Positions 23,333 through 30,647 of a stretch of 64,000 bases of DNA are shown piece after piece. The notes below the pieces were generated by a model. It was given only the letters and a program-made list of their open reading frames with translations, had not been told where the DNA came from and ran no database searches. This DNA is from Streptomyces sp. NBC_00433 (GTDB lineage Bacteria > Actinomycetota > Actinomycetes > Streptomycetales > Streptomycetaceae): the NCBI GenBank assembly GCA_036015235.1, contig CP107926.1, forward strand, positions 6,757,501 through 6,821,500. The letters run 5' to 3'. Position 1 is the first letter of the stretch. Every line of letters begins with the position of its first letter. The position numbers were made by a program, and so were the translations under genes.

Positions 23333-24169
23333 TCAGCCGCCCGGCGGCGGTGTGAACGTCGTCGCCGGGGAGAAGGACGCTCGGCGTTCCGCGCGGCGCA
23401 GGGCCTTCAGGAGGCCGGGGCCCAGGGAGAAGGACAGCGCGGCGGTGAGGGCGGCGCGGGGGAGGTCCCAGCCGAGGGACGTCGTGAGGCAGTAGGTGGT
23501 GAAGCGGGCCAGGTTGGCGGCCGTCGAGATGTGCGGGGAGTAGCTGATGTCGGAGGCCAGGCCCCCGATGTAGGGCCAGCCCTGGAGGTTCATGACGGTG
23601 CCGTACGCGATCGCGGCCACCGCCCCGTAGCAGGCGAGCAGGACGAGTTCGAGCCGCCCGCGCAGGCCCGGCCACGGCAGCAGGCCCGACCCCATGGTCA
23701 CCCAGCCCATCGCCAGCATCTGGAAGGGCAGCCACGGCCCGACGCCCCCGGTGAGCAGTGCGGACGCGAACATCGTCAGGGACCCGAGGGTGAAGCCGAA
23801 GCCGGGGCCGAGGACCCGGCCGGACAGCACCATCAGGAAGAACATCGGCTCGATGCCCGCGGTCCCGGCGCCCAGTGGGCGCAGCGCTGCCCCCGCGGCG
23901 GCGAGCATGCCGAGCATGGCGACGGCCTTGGGGTCCATGCCGTCGTCGGCCACGGTGGCGATGACGACGGCGACCAGCAGCGGCAGCAGCGCCGCGAAGA
24001 GCCAGGGCGCGTCGGCGCTGTGCGCGGCCACCGCGGAGCCGTGCGCGGCCACCAGCGGCCAGCAGAAGGCGACGGCCCCGATCGCCGAGACCAGGGCCAG
24101 TACGGTCGCGGCGCGCGGCCCGATACGCACCGGGACGGCGCGCGGCGGTGCGGCCTCGCGGGGCGTCAC
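23333..24169 (-). CDS. ECF transporter S component
   Basis: This 278-aa protein starts at the GTG at 24169, overlapping the ATPase stop (GTGA). It has about 6-7 hydrophobic segments, a long Ala-rich N-terminal part, and the S-component-like stretch GIEPMFFLMVLSGRVLGPGFGFTLGSLTMFASALLTGGVGPWLPFQMLAMGWVTMGSGLLP, where small-residue packing contacts the T component. In ECF systems this subunit binds the vitamin. The substrate is not evident. The two secreted proteins upstream hint at a captured extracellular ligand. Confidence 0.88.
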   Translation of the reverse strand: MTPREAAPPRAVPVRIGPRAATVLALVSAIGAVAFCWPLVAAHGSAVAAHSADAPWLFAALLPLLVAVVIATVADDGMDPKAVAMLGMLAAAGAALRPLGAGTAGIEPMFFLMVLSGRVLGPGFGFTLGSLTMFASALLTGGVGPWLPFQMLAMGWVTMGSGLLPWPGLRGRLELVLLACYGAVAAIAYGTVMNLQGWPYIGGLASDISYSPHISTAANLARFTTYCLTTSLGWDLPRAALTAALSFSLGPGLLKALRRAERRASFSPATTFTPPPGG

Positions 24170-25779
24170 GGCGCGGCCTCCAGCGCGCGGGTGACCTGGG
24201 CGACGGTCAGCCAGGGCGCGGGCGCGAGCACCTTCGCGGTCTGCGGGGCGAAGGCCGGGGAGGACAGCACGACGTCGGCGGCCGGGCCGTCGGCGACGGT
24301 CTCGCCGTCCGCGAGGATCACCACCCGGTGCGCGAGGTCCGCGGCCAGCTCCACGTCGTGGGTGGCCAGCACGATGGCGTGGCCCTCGGCCGCCAGCGCC
24401 CGCAGTTGGGCGACCAGCCGGGACTTGGCCGCGTAGTCGAGGCCGCGGGTCGGCTCGTCGAGCAGCAGGACCGGCGGGCTCGCGGCGAGCACGATCGCCA
24501 GCGCGAGCGACAGCCGCTGCCCTTCTGACAGGTCGCGCGGGTGGACGTCGTCGGGCACCCCGGGCAGCAGGTCGGCGACCAGGCCGCGGCAGGTGCCGGG
24601 CGGCGCGGCGGCGTCGCGGTCGGCGGCGGCGCACTCGGCGGCGACGGTGTCGGCGTACAGCAGGTCGCGCGGCTCCTGCGGGACCAGGCCGACGCGGCGG
24701 AGCAGTTCGGCGGGCCGGGTGCGGTGCGGGACCGCGCCGCCGACGGTGACCTTGCCGGTGGCCGGGGTGTGCAGGCCGACCAGGGTGGACAGCAGCGTCG
24801 ACTTGCCCGCCCCGTTACGCCCCATGAGCGCGACCGCCTCACCCGCCCGTACGGTCAGGTCCACGCCCCGCAGCGCCTCGACGCGCCCCCTCCGTACGCC
24901 CAACCGTTCGGCCCGGACCAGGACTTCACCGGGTGCGACAGGGTCGGCGGCCAGGGGCGTACGGTCCGCGAGGCGCTCGCGCAGCGGTCCGGCGGCGCGG
25001 CGGGCGTCGCGTATGGACAGCGGCAGCGGGGACCAGCCCGCGAGGCGGCCGAGCGCCACCACCGGGGGGTGGACCGGGGACACGGCCATGACGTCGGCCG
25101 GCGCCCCGACGACCGGCGGGGCGCCGGGGGAGGGCAGCAGGATGACCTGGTCGGCGTACTGCACGACCCGCTCCAGGCGGTGCTCGGCGAGCAGCACGGT
25201 CGTCCCGAGGTCGTGGACCAGGCGCTGCAGTACGGCGAGGACCTCCTCCGCCGCGCCCGGGTCGAGGGCTGAGGTGGGCTCGTCGAGCACCAGTACCTTC
25301 GGGTGCACGGTCAGCACCGAGCCGATCGCGACCCGCTGCTGCTGCCCGCCGGACAGCGTCGCGATCGGGCGGTCGCGCAGGTCGGCCAGGCCCAGCAGGT
25401 CGAGGGTCTCCTCGACGCGGCGCCGCATGGTCTCCGGGGCGATGCCCAACGACTCCATGCCGTAGGCGAGTTCGTCCTCGACGGTGTCGGTCACGAAGTG
25501 CGAGAGCGGGTCCTGCCCCACCGTGCCGACGACGTCGGCGAGTTCACGCGGCCGGTGGGTGCGGGTGTCGCGGCCCGCGACCGTCACCCTGCCGGTCAGG
25601 TGCCCGCCGGTGAAATGCGGCACCAGGCCGCTCACCGCGCCCAGCAGCGTGGACTTGCCGACCCCGGAGGGCCCCACGACGAGGCACAGCTCGCCCTCGG
25701 GCACGTCGATGTCGACGCCCTGGACGGCGGGGGCGGCGGCGTCCGCGTAGCGGAAGGAGACCTGCTCGAAACGGATCAC
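24166..25779 (-). CDS. ECF transporter fused double ATPase (A and A' subunits)
   Basis: This 537-aa protein starts at the GTG at 25779, overlapping the T-component stop. It has two ABC cassettes. In the first are Walker A GPSGVGKST, signature LSGGQQQR and Walker B VLVLDEPTSALD. In the second are GRNGAGKST, LSEGQRLSLALAI and VLLLDEPTRGLD. The second signature, LSEGQ, is a variant as often seen in fused CbiO-like proteins. It powers the transporter formed with the genes on either side. Confidence 0.95.
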   Translation of the reverse strand: MIRFEQVSFRYADAAAPAVQGVDIDVPEGELCLVVGPSGVGKSTLLGAVSGLVPHFTGGHLTGRVTVAGRDTRTHRPRELADVVGTVGQDPLSHFVTDTVEDELAYGMESLGIAPETMRRRVEETLDLLGLADLRDRPIATLSGGQQQRVAIGSVLTVHPKVLVLDEPTSALDPGAAEEVLAVLQRLVHDLGTTVLLAEHRLERVVQYADQVILLPSPGAPPVVGAPADVMAVSPVHPPVVALGRLAGWSPLPLSIRDARRAAGPLRERLADRTPLAADPVAPGEVLVRAERLGVRRGRVEALRGVDLTVRAGEAVALMGRNGAGKSTLLSTLVGLHTPATGKVTVGGAVPHRTRPAELLRRVGLVPQEPRDLLYADTVAAECAAADRDAAAPPGTCRGLVADLLPGVPDDVHPRDLSEGQRLSLALAIVLAASPPVLLLDEPTRGLDYAAKSRLVAQLRALAAEGHAIVLATHDVELAADLAHRVVILADGETVADGPAADVVLSSPAFAPQTAKVLAPAPWLTVAQVTRALEAAP

Positions 25780-26867
25780 CGCGCGAGTCCCTTCGGGGCG
25801 GCGAGGGAGGGGACCAGGCCCAGCAGCACGCAGGCCGCGGGCCACAGCGGGAGGGTGGGCGCGGTCAGCGGCACCGCGGGCGGGTCGAGCGCGTCGGGCG
25901 CGTAGGTCGCCGCGGCGATCATCGCGGCCGCCACCGCGGCGCCCGAGCCCGCGACCAGCCACGCCCGGAGGCCCCACGCGTCGGGCCGGTAGCGCGTACG
26001 CGGCGAGCGCCGCCCGCCGAGACGCAGCCCCGCCACCGCGGCCGCCAGGCCCAGCAGCAGCACCGGCAGCCCGTAGCCCGCGCCGCTCGCGGCGAGCAGC
26101 GCGTAAGTGCCGGCGCAGATGCCGAGCAGGCCGCCGACCGTCAGCGCCGCGGTCGCCCGCCGGACGGCGAGCGGCACATCGGCGGTACGCCCGTAGCCGC
26201 GCGCGTCCATCGCGGCGGCCAGCGCGACCGACCGCTCCAGCGCGCCCTCCAGGACCGGCAGTCCGACCTGGAGCAGCGCCCTCACCCCGCGGTCGTCCCG
26301 CCCGCGCAGCCGGCGGGCCGCCCGCAACCTGGCCACGTCCGCGACCAGATGCGGGGCGAAGGTCATCGCCACGACGACGGCCACGCCCGCCTCGTACAGC
26401 GCCCCCGGCAGCGACTTGAGCAACCGGGCAGGATTCGCCAGGGAGTTGGCGGCGCCCACGCACACGAGCAGCGTGGCGAGCTTCAGCCCGTCGCGCAGCG
26501 CGAAGACCACCGCCTCGGCGGTGACCGTGCCGCCGAGCCGGACGCCCTGCGCCCAGCCGGGCAGCGGGACCTCGGGCAGCGTGAAAAGGGTGTGGGTGCC
26601 GGGGATCGGCGAGCCGAGCAGCACCGCGAAGACGAGGCGGATCGCCAGGACGACGAGGCCGAGCCGGAGGAACGTTGCGTAGGAGCGGGACCAGGGGGCG
26701 TCCGTCCTGCGGGCCGCGACGACGTAGCCGGCGACGGCGGTGATCTCGGCCAGGAGCAGGACATTGGTCGTCCTGCTTGCGGCCGTTGCGAGGCCGAGCG
26801 CCCAGAGCCACCACGCCGCGGCGTGGAGCGCGGTCGTCCTCCCGGGTGCCACGGGAGGGTGTGGCAT
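25776..26867 (-). CDS. ECF transporter T component (CbiQ/EcfT-like)
   Basis: This 363-aa protein starts at the ATG at 26867. The CbiQ-type core of 5-6 helices occupies the first two thirds. The coupling-helix motifs follow: ARRLRGRDDRG and MDARGYGRTAD, the two A-R-G motifs that touch the ATPases. Extra hydrophobic segments at the C-terminus exceed the usual 250-270 aa length. A repeat-rich gap separates it from the secreted protein genes upstream. Confidence 0.92.
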   Translation of the reverse strand: MPHPPVAPGRTTALHAAAWWLWALGLATAASRTTNVLLLAEITAVAGYVVAARRTDAPWSRSYATFLRLGLVVLAIRLVFAVLLGSPIPGTHTLFTLPEVPLPGWAQGVRLGGTVTAEAVVFALRDGLKLATLLVCVGAANSLANPARLLKSLPGALYEAGVAVVVAMTFAPHLVADVARLRAARRLRGRDDRGVRALLQVGLPVLEGALERSVALAAAMDARGYGRTADVPLAVRRATAALTVGGLLGICAGTYALLAASGAGYGLPVLLLGLAAAVAGLRLGGRRSPRTRYRPDAWGLRAWLVAGSGAAVAAAMIAAATYAPDALDPPAVPLTAPTLPLWPAACVLLGLVPSLAAPKGLAR

Positions 26868-27220
26868 GAACTTTCCCTGGCGGGTGGCCTCCAGGCGGGG
26901 GATTCCCCGCGGGTATCCCAGGGTGCGCCCTGAGGGGGTGCCACTTGCGGTGGCGTCGCTGCTTTCGCCCCGTCGGGGCTGGGCGCGCGGTTCCCCGCGC
27001 CCCTGGAGGGTGCCGTCTCCCGCCAGGGGGCCGGGTGCCTGGGGGGTGCCGCTCGCTGTGGCGTCGCTGGGTTCGAGCCGTGGGGGTTGGGCGCGCGGTT
27101 CCTCGCGCCCCTGGGGGGTGCCGCTCGCGGTGGCGTCGCTGGCTCCGCCCCGTCGGGGCTGGGCGCGCGGTTCCCCGCGCCCCTGCGGGGCGCCGTCCTC
27201 CGGTGGGGTGGCGGGTGGGG
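26868..27220. repeat. Tandem REP-like intergenic array
   Basis: Three to four degenerate units of about 70 bp, each with ggcgtcgctg ... gggctgggcgcgcggttccccgcgcccc, separate the ECF genes from the SCO2322-like gene. All genes around run leftwards, so transcription may cross it. There is no coding potential that I trust. Confidence 0.75.
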
Positions 27221-27844
27221 TCATCGGCGGTGGCGGCGGGATTGCCAGGTGGCGGCCAGGGCCAGGGTGGTGATGGCGGCGGCTGCGGTGATCAGGCCTA
27301 CGGAGGGGCCGTTGTGGGAGGTGTGCGGGGTGGCGGAGACCTCGTCGCCGCAGCCGGTCGCGGGGTAGCCGGTGATGGCGCAGACGATGCCCGCGGAGTT
27401 GTAGCGCAGGGGTTTGGCCACCGCGGCCAGGGCGTCGGCGGAGGAGGCGTTCCGCGGGATCTGGGCGCAGGCGGTGCGGGGGGCCGGCGGGGGTGTGGCG
27501 GTGTCGGGGGCGTCGGCGGGGGTGCCCGGGTCGATGAGCAGGGCGACCCTCTTGCGGCCCGGGGCGGCCGGGTGTCCGGCGCAGATGCGGGCGAAGTCGG
27601 CGCCGCCGCGGGGCTGCGCGGCCTGGGCCGCCGCGTCCTGGCTGACCGCGAAGCGCCAGCCCTCGACGCTGCCGTCGGCGGGTATGTGCATCGCGGGGCC
27701 GGTCTGCGCGTACGTCCAACTGGTGCCGGAGCGCAGCCAGTAGGACCAGTAGCGGTAGCCGGCGGCATGCGCCGGGGCGGCGAGGGCGAGCAGCAGCAGG
27801 ACCGCGGCGGCGGCCGGGAGCGCGGCCAGGCGGCGGCAGCGCAT
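27221..27844 (-). CDS. SCO2322-family secreted/anchored protein
   Basis: This 207-aa protein starts at an ATG overlapping the upstream stop (TGATG). It has a signal peptide (RRLAALPAAAAVLLLLALAAPAHA), then YRYWSYWLRSGTSWTYAQTGPA, a Trp/Tyr-rich segment characteristic of the SCO2322 family. C-terminal to it are four cysteines and one membrane helix with a basic stop (ALAATWQSRRHRR). It therefore faces outwards and is anchored. Location next to the ECF genes suggests a role in substrate capture. Confidence 0.85.
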   Translation of the reverse strand: MRCRRLAALPAAAAVLLLLALAAPAHAAGYRYWSYWLRSGTSWTYAQTGPAMHIPADGSVEGWRFAVSQDAAAQAAQPRGGADFARICAGHPAAPGRKRVALLIDPGTPADAPDTATPPPAPRTACAQIPRNASSADALAAVAKPLRYNSAGIVCAITGYPATGCGDEVSATPHTSHNGPSVGLITAAAAITTLALAATWQSRRHRR

Positions 27845-29085
27845 CAGCGCTGCCGCCGCTTGCGCCCGCTGATGAGCAGCCCCACGCCCGCGCTGGCGAC
27901 GAAGACGACGCCGACGATGATCCAGGTGCTGCCGTTGGACGAGCTGTCCTTCTCGTCGGCCTTGGAGATCGCGCCCGTGGGGCGCTTGGTGGGGGCCGGG
28001 CCCAGGGCGATGAGCTGCCGGAGGGCGCCGGTGCGGTCGGCGCCGGCCAGGGTGAGCTGGGCCAGCGCGGCCGGGTTGCCCTTGGACCAGGCCGCGGACT
28101 CGGCGCCCAGCCAGCTGCTGGTGGCCTTCGTGTCGTCGAAGCGGCCGAGCGCGTTCAGCGCGATGACGGCGTCGGCGGTGGTGCCGTAGTCCGGGGTCTT
28201 GGTGGTGGCGCCCGGGGTGACGGCGGTGAGGTGGCCGCCGCCCGCGTGGAGTCGGGCGAGCAGCCAGCCGGCGGCGGCGGACGCGGCGGCGTTCGGGTCG
28301 AGGGCGGCGTAGGCCTTCGGATTGGCGGTGCAGTCCGCCGCCTTGGGCGGGGCCGCCGGGGTGGACGGGCTGGCGTAGGCGTAGCCGGCGAGGTGGGCTT
28401 CGGCGAGGAAGTGGACGGCGTCGGCGGTGGCCTTGGCGTTGGGCGTCAGCTTCCCGTCGGTGCCGGGGTAGCCGAAGGCGCCCCGGTCGGCGGGCGCGGC
28501 GTCGCAGCCGAACTGGAAGCCGAGCAGCGCGTCGTAGGGCGACTTGCCCTTGGCGTTGGGCGCCAGGCCCGCCTCGCGGCCGAGCGCGCCCATGACGACG
28601 GCGGTGGAGTCCGGGTCGGAGGGGCCGCCGGGGTTGTACGACCAGCCCCCGTCGGCGTTCTGCACGCTGTGCAGCCAGGCGGTGGCCCGGTCCACCGCGC
28701 CTCCGCTCTGCGAGCTCTGCACGATGCGGAGCGCCTGTATCGCTATGCCGGTGGCGTTGGTGTCCTCGGTCTTCGGGTCGCAGGCCTTGGCGGTGTCCTT
28801 GCGGTAGGAGGGCCAGCCGCCGTCCGCGCACTGCTGGGCCAGCAGCCAGGCGGTGGCGGGGGCGCCCGCGAAGTAGCCGGACCTGGCCACCGCGATCTCC
28901 GCGTACGACTGCCGCCACACCCCGTCGTAGGTCGGGTCGGCCGTCCCGTAGAGGTCCGCACGGGACGGCGTCGCCGTGGCTGTGGCCGTCGGCGCGGTGG
29001 TGTCCGCGAGTGCGATCGGCGCCGTCAGGGCGGTGAGCGTCGTGGCGGCTGCTGCCACGAGGGCGGCGCGGCGGCGCAGGGGCAT
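27844..29085 (-). CDS. Secreted alpha/alpha-toroid (prenyltransferase/squalene-oxidase-repeat) protein
   Basis: This 413-aa protein has a signal peptide ending near ALA. Repeats of the terpene-cyclase/prenyltransferase toroid follow (ATAWLLAQQCADGGWPSYRKD, AWLHSVQNADGGWSYNPGG, ADAVIALNALGRF). A C-terminal helix with RKRRQR anchors it. It lacks an obvious DxDD or CaaX catalytic set. The same fold forms the alpha domain of transcobalamin and intrinsic factor, and it sits at the head of an ECF operon, so a ligand-binding role (perhaps a corrinoid) is a reasonable hypothesis. No riboswitch is visible in the 97 bp upstream. Confidence 0.8.
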   Translation of the reverse strand: MPLRRRAALVAAAATTLTALTAPIALADTTAPTATATATPSRADLYGTADPTYDGVWRQSYAEIAVARSGYFAGAPATAWLLAQQCADGGWPSYRKDTAKACDPKTEDTNATGIAIQALRIVQSSQSGGAVDRATAWLHSVQNADGGWSYNPGGPSDPDSTAVVMGALGREAGLAPNAKGKSPYDALLGFQFGCDAAPADRGAFGYPGTDGKLTPNAKATADAVHFLAEAHLAGYAYASPSTPAAPPKAADCTANPKAYAALDPNAAASAAAGWLLARLHAGGGHLTAVTPGATTKTPDYGTTADAVIALNALGRFDDTKATSSWLGAESAAWSKGNPAALAQLTLAGADRTGALRQLIALGPAPTKRPTGAISKADEKDSSSNGSTWIIVGVVFVASAGVGLLISGRKRRQR

Positions 29086-29182
29086 GAGGTCGAGGCCTTC
29101 CGGGTCCGGGGAAGCCCTCACCCTAACCTGCGGCGCCCGGCCGCCCGGGGTGACCTCGGGCACCCCGGGCAGCCACCGGGTG

Positions 29183-29377
29183 CTATGTGGCGGCGGCCCC
29201 GTGTTTGATCGCCTGGAGGAAGCAGGCCAGGGCCGACGGCGTGGTGGAGAGCACGACGCCCGGCTCGTCGCTCTCCCGTATCAGCACCGCGCCTCCGGCC
29301 GTGGCGGCCAGCTCCACGCAGTCGCCCTGCTCCTGCGAATACGTGGACTTCTGCCAGATCAGCGTCGGCGCGGTCAT
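29183..29377 (-). CDS. DUF397-domain protein, 64 aa
   Basis: The sequence starts WQKSTYSQEQGDCVELA and has VLIRESDEPG and LSTTPSALACFLQAIK, the standard DUF397 pattern. These small Streptomyces proteins are partners of XRE/DUF5753 regulators, which supports the pairing with the gene immediately upstream. Some pairs control development or antibiotic production, and some behave like toxin-antitoxin pairs. Confidence 0.93.
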   Translation of the reverse strand: MTAPTLIWQKSTYSQEQGDCVELAATAGGAVLIRESDEPGVVLSTTPSALACFLQAIKHGAAAT

Positions 29378-29394
29378 CGGCTGGCCTTCCGGTC

Positions 29395-30249
29395 TCAGAG
29401 GTCTCGGGAGGCGCTGAGGATGAAGTCCCGCGACAGGGACTTGTCGAGCGCGACCGCGGCGAGGCTGTTGTAAAGGGTGCGGTAGTTGGCCAGCTGCGGT
29501 GCCGCGTGCAGGAAGGTGACGCCGTGGGCGGAGTCGATCTGCACGGTGTCGAGGGCGCGTACGGCACCGCTGGTGTAGAGCATCGCGTGGCCCGATCCGA
29601 TGTGCCCGTCCGCGGCGAAGGGGATCACCCGGACGCTTATGTGCGGCAAGTGGCTCAATTCCATGAGGTGTTCGAGCTGGGCGCGGGCGACCTTGCCGCC
29701 GCCGAAGCGCATCCGCAGCGCCGCCTCGTGGATGACCGCCTCGTAGGGCGGGGCGGAGTCGCGGTAGAGCACCCCGGACCGCTCCATGCGCTGGGCGACC
29801 CTGGCCTCCAACTCGCCTGCGGGCAGCGGGGGGATCGCGTATCCGAAGACCGTGCGGGTGTAGTCCTCGGTCTGGAACACCCCGGGGATGTGGGTGATCT
29901 GGATGGCGCGCAGCGCGATCGCGTGGAATTCCAGCTCGGCGATGTCGAGCAGCGCGGCGGGCACCACCCCGCGGTAGGCCTCCCACCAGCCCTTGCGGCC
30001 CAGGCCGTTGGCCATCACGACCAGCGCGTCGATCAGTTCGGTGTCACCGCATTCGTAGAACGACGCGAGCCGCCGTAGACGCTCCTCGCTGACCCCGAGC
30101 CGCCCGGCCTCGATATGGCTGACCTTGGCCGGGTCGGTGCCGAGCAGACGGGCGGTGTCGCGAGCCGTGATGCCGGCCGCCTCGCGCAGTTTCCGTAGCT
30201 CCGCACCGAGGCGCTCCTGGCGGGCGGTTGCGGTGCTTCTGAGCGGCAT
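29395..30249 (-). CDS. XRE-family regulator with DUF5753 domain
   Basis: This 284-aa protein has an N-terminal HTH (LGAELRKLREAAGITARDTARLLGTDPAKVSHIEAGRLGVSEERLRRL) and a C-terminal DUF5753 domain (WWEAYRGVVPAALLDIAELEFHA ... IPGVFQTEDYTRTVF ... VRVIPFAADGHIGSGHAMLY). It pairs with the DUF397 gene 17 bp downstream. It is divergent from the lanthipeptide synthetase across about 400 bp, so an influence on that cluster is possible but not shown. Confidence 0.92.
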   Translation of the reverse strand: MPLRSTATARQERLGAELRKLREAAGITARDTARLLGTDPAKVSHIEAGRLGVSEERLRRLASFYECGDTELIDALVVMANGLGRKGWWEAYRGVVPAALLDIAELEFHAIALRAIQITHIPGVFQTEDYTRTVFGYAIPPLPAGELEARVAQRMERSGVLYRDSAPPYEAVIHEAALRMRFGGGKVARAQLEHLMELSHLPHISVRVIPFAADGHIGSGHAMLYTSGAVRALDTVQIDSAHGVTFLHAAPQLANYRTLYNSLAAVALDKSLSRDFILSASRDL

Positions 30250-30574
30250 GGTGTCCCTTCTTGATGGTGGTTCGAGTGTGCCTTTTCCGGTCACCTCGGG
30301 TCCAGATCGTTTCTGGAAATTTCGGCGACAAGGTTGCAGAGGGGCACTATTGCCCCAAATGCCTCCACGAGGCACGCGTACATGAACAGTCAACTCCCTT
30401 GCCGTGCACGGCTGTTGACAGGGGTACGCGATGGTGGCGATCTTCGGCGCCCGCTCAGCGGCCCGTCAGGGCCCGTCCGGCAGCCCTCCCGGGCCGCATC
30501 GGCCGCCCGATCGGCGTCCACCCGGCGGCTTGTTCACGACGTCCGCCGGGACCGTGCGTTCTGCACGACCATGA

Positions 30575-30632
30575 GGTGACAACGGTGACTTCACCGGTCA
30601 GGCACCACTATGTAAATCTTTGTCCGTCACCG
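30575..30632. promoter_or_regulatory. Cluster of CGGTGA/TCACCG boxes upstream of the lanthipeptide synthetase gene
   Basis: Four boxes lie within 60 bp: ggtgac (30575), cggtga (30583), tcaccg (30591) and tcaccg (30627). The middle two form a perfect palindrome, CGGTGA-CT-TCACCG. The 398-bp gap from 30250 otherwise shows no gene. The local ramR-type regulator is an obvious candidate binder; that is inference. Confidence 0.4.
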
Positions 30633-30647
30633 CCACTGGGGGGATCG

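Noticed and set aside
24166..26814. Long N-terminal extension of the ECF ATPase (882-codon frame)
   Set aside because: The extra part overlaps the T-component gene antiphase. The GTG at 25779 with GTGA overlap and a normal ABC N-terminus is the real start.
25776..27719. 647-codon version of the T component
   Set aside because: The upstream part translates intergenic repeats and a shadow of the SCO2322-like gene. CbiQ-type homology begins after the ATG at 26867.
29086..29182. Possible cobalamin riboswitch before the ECF-linked operon
   Set aside because: The 97-bp gap is too short and lacks the conserved GCCACTG/B12-box sequence.
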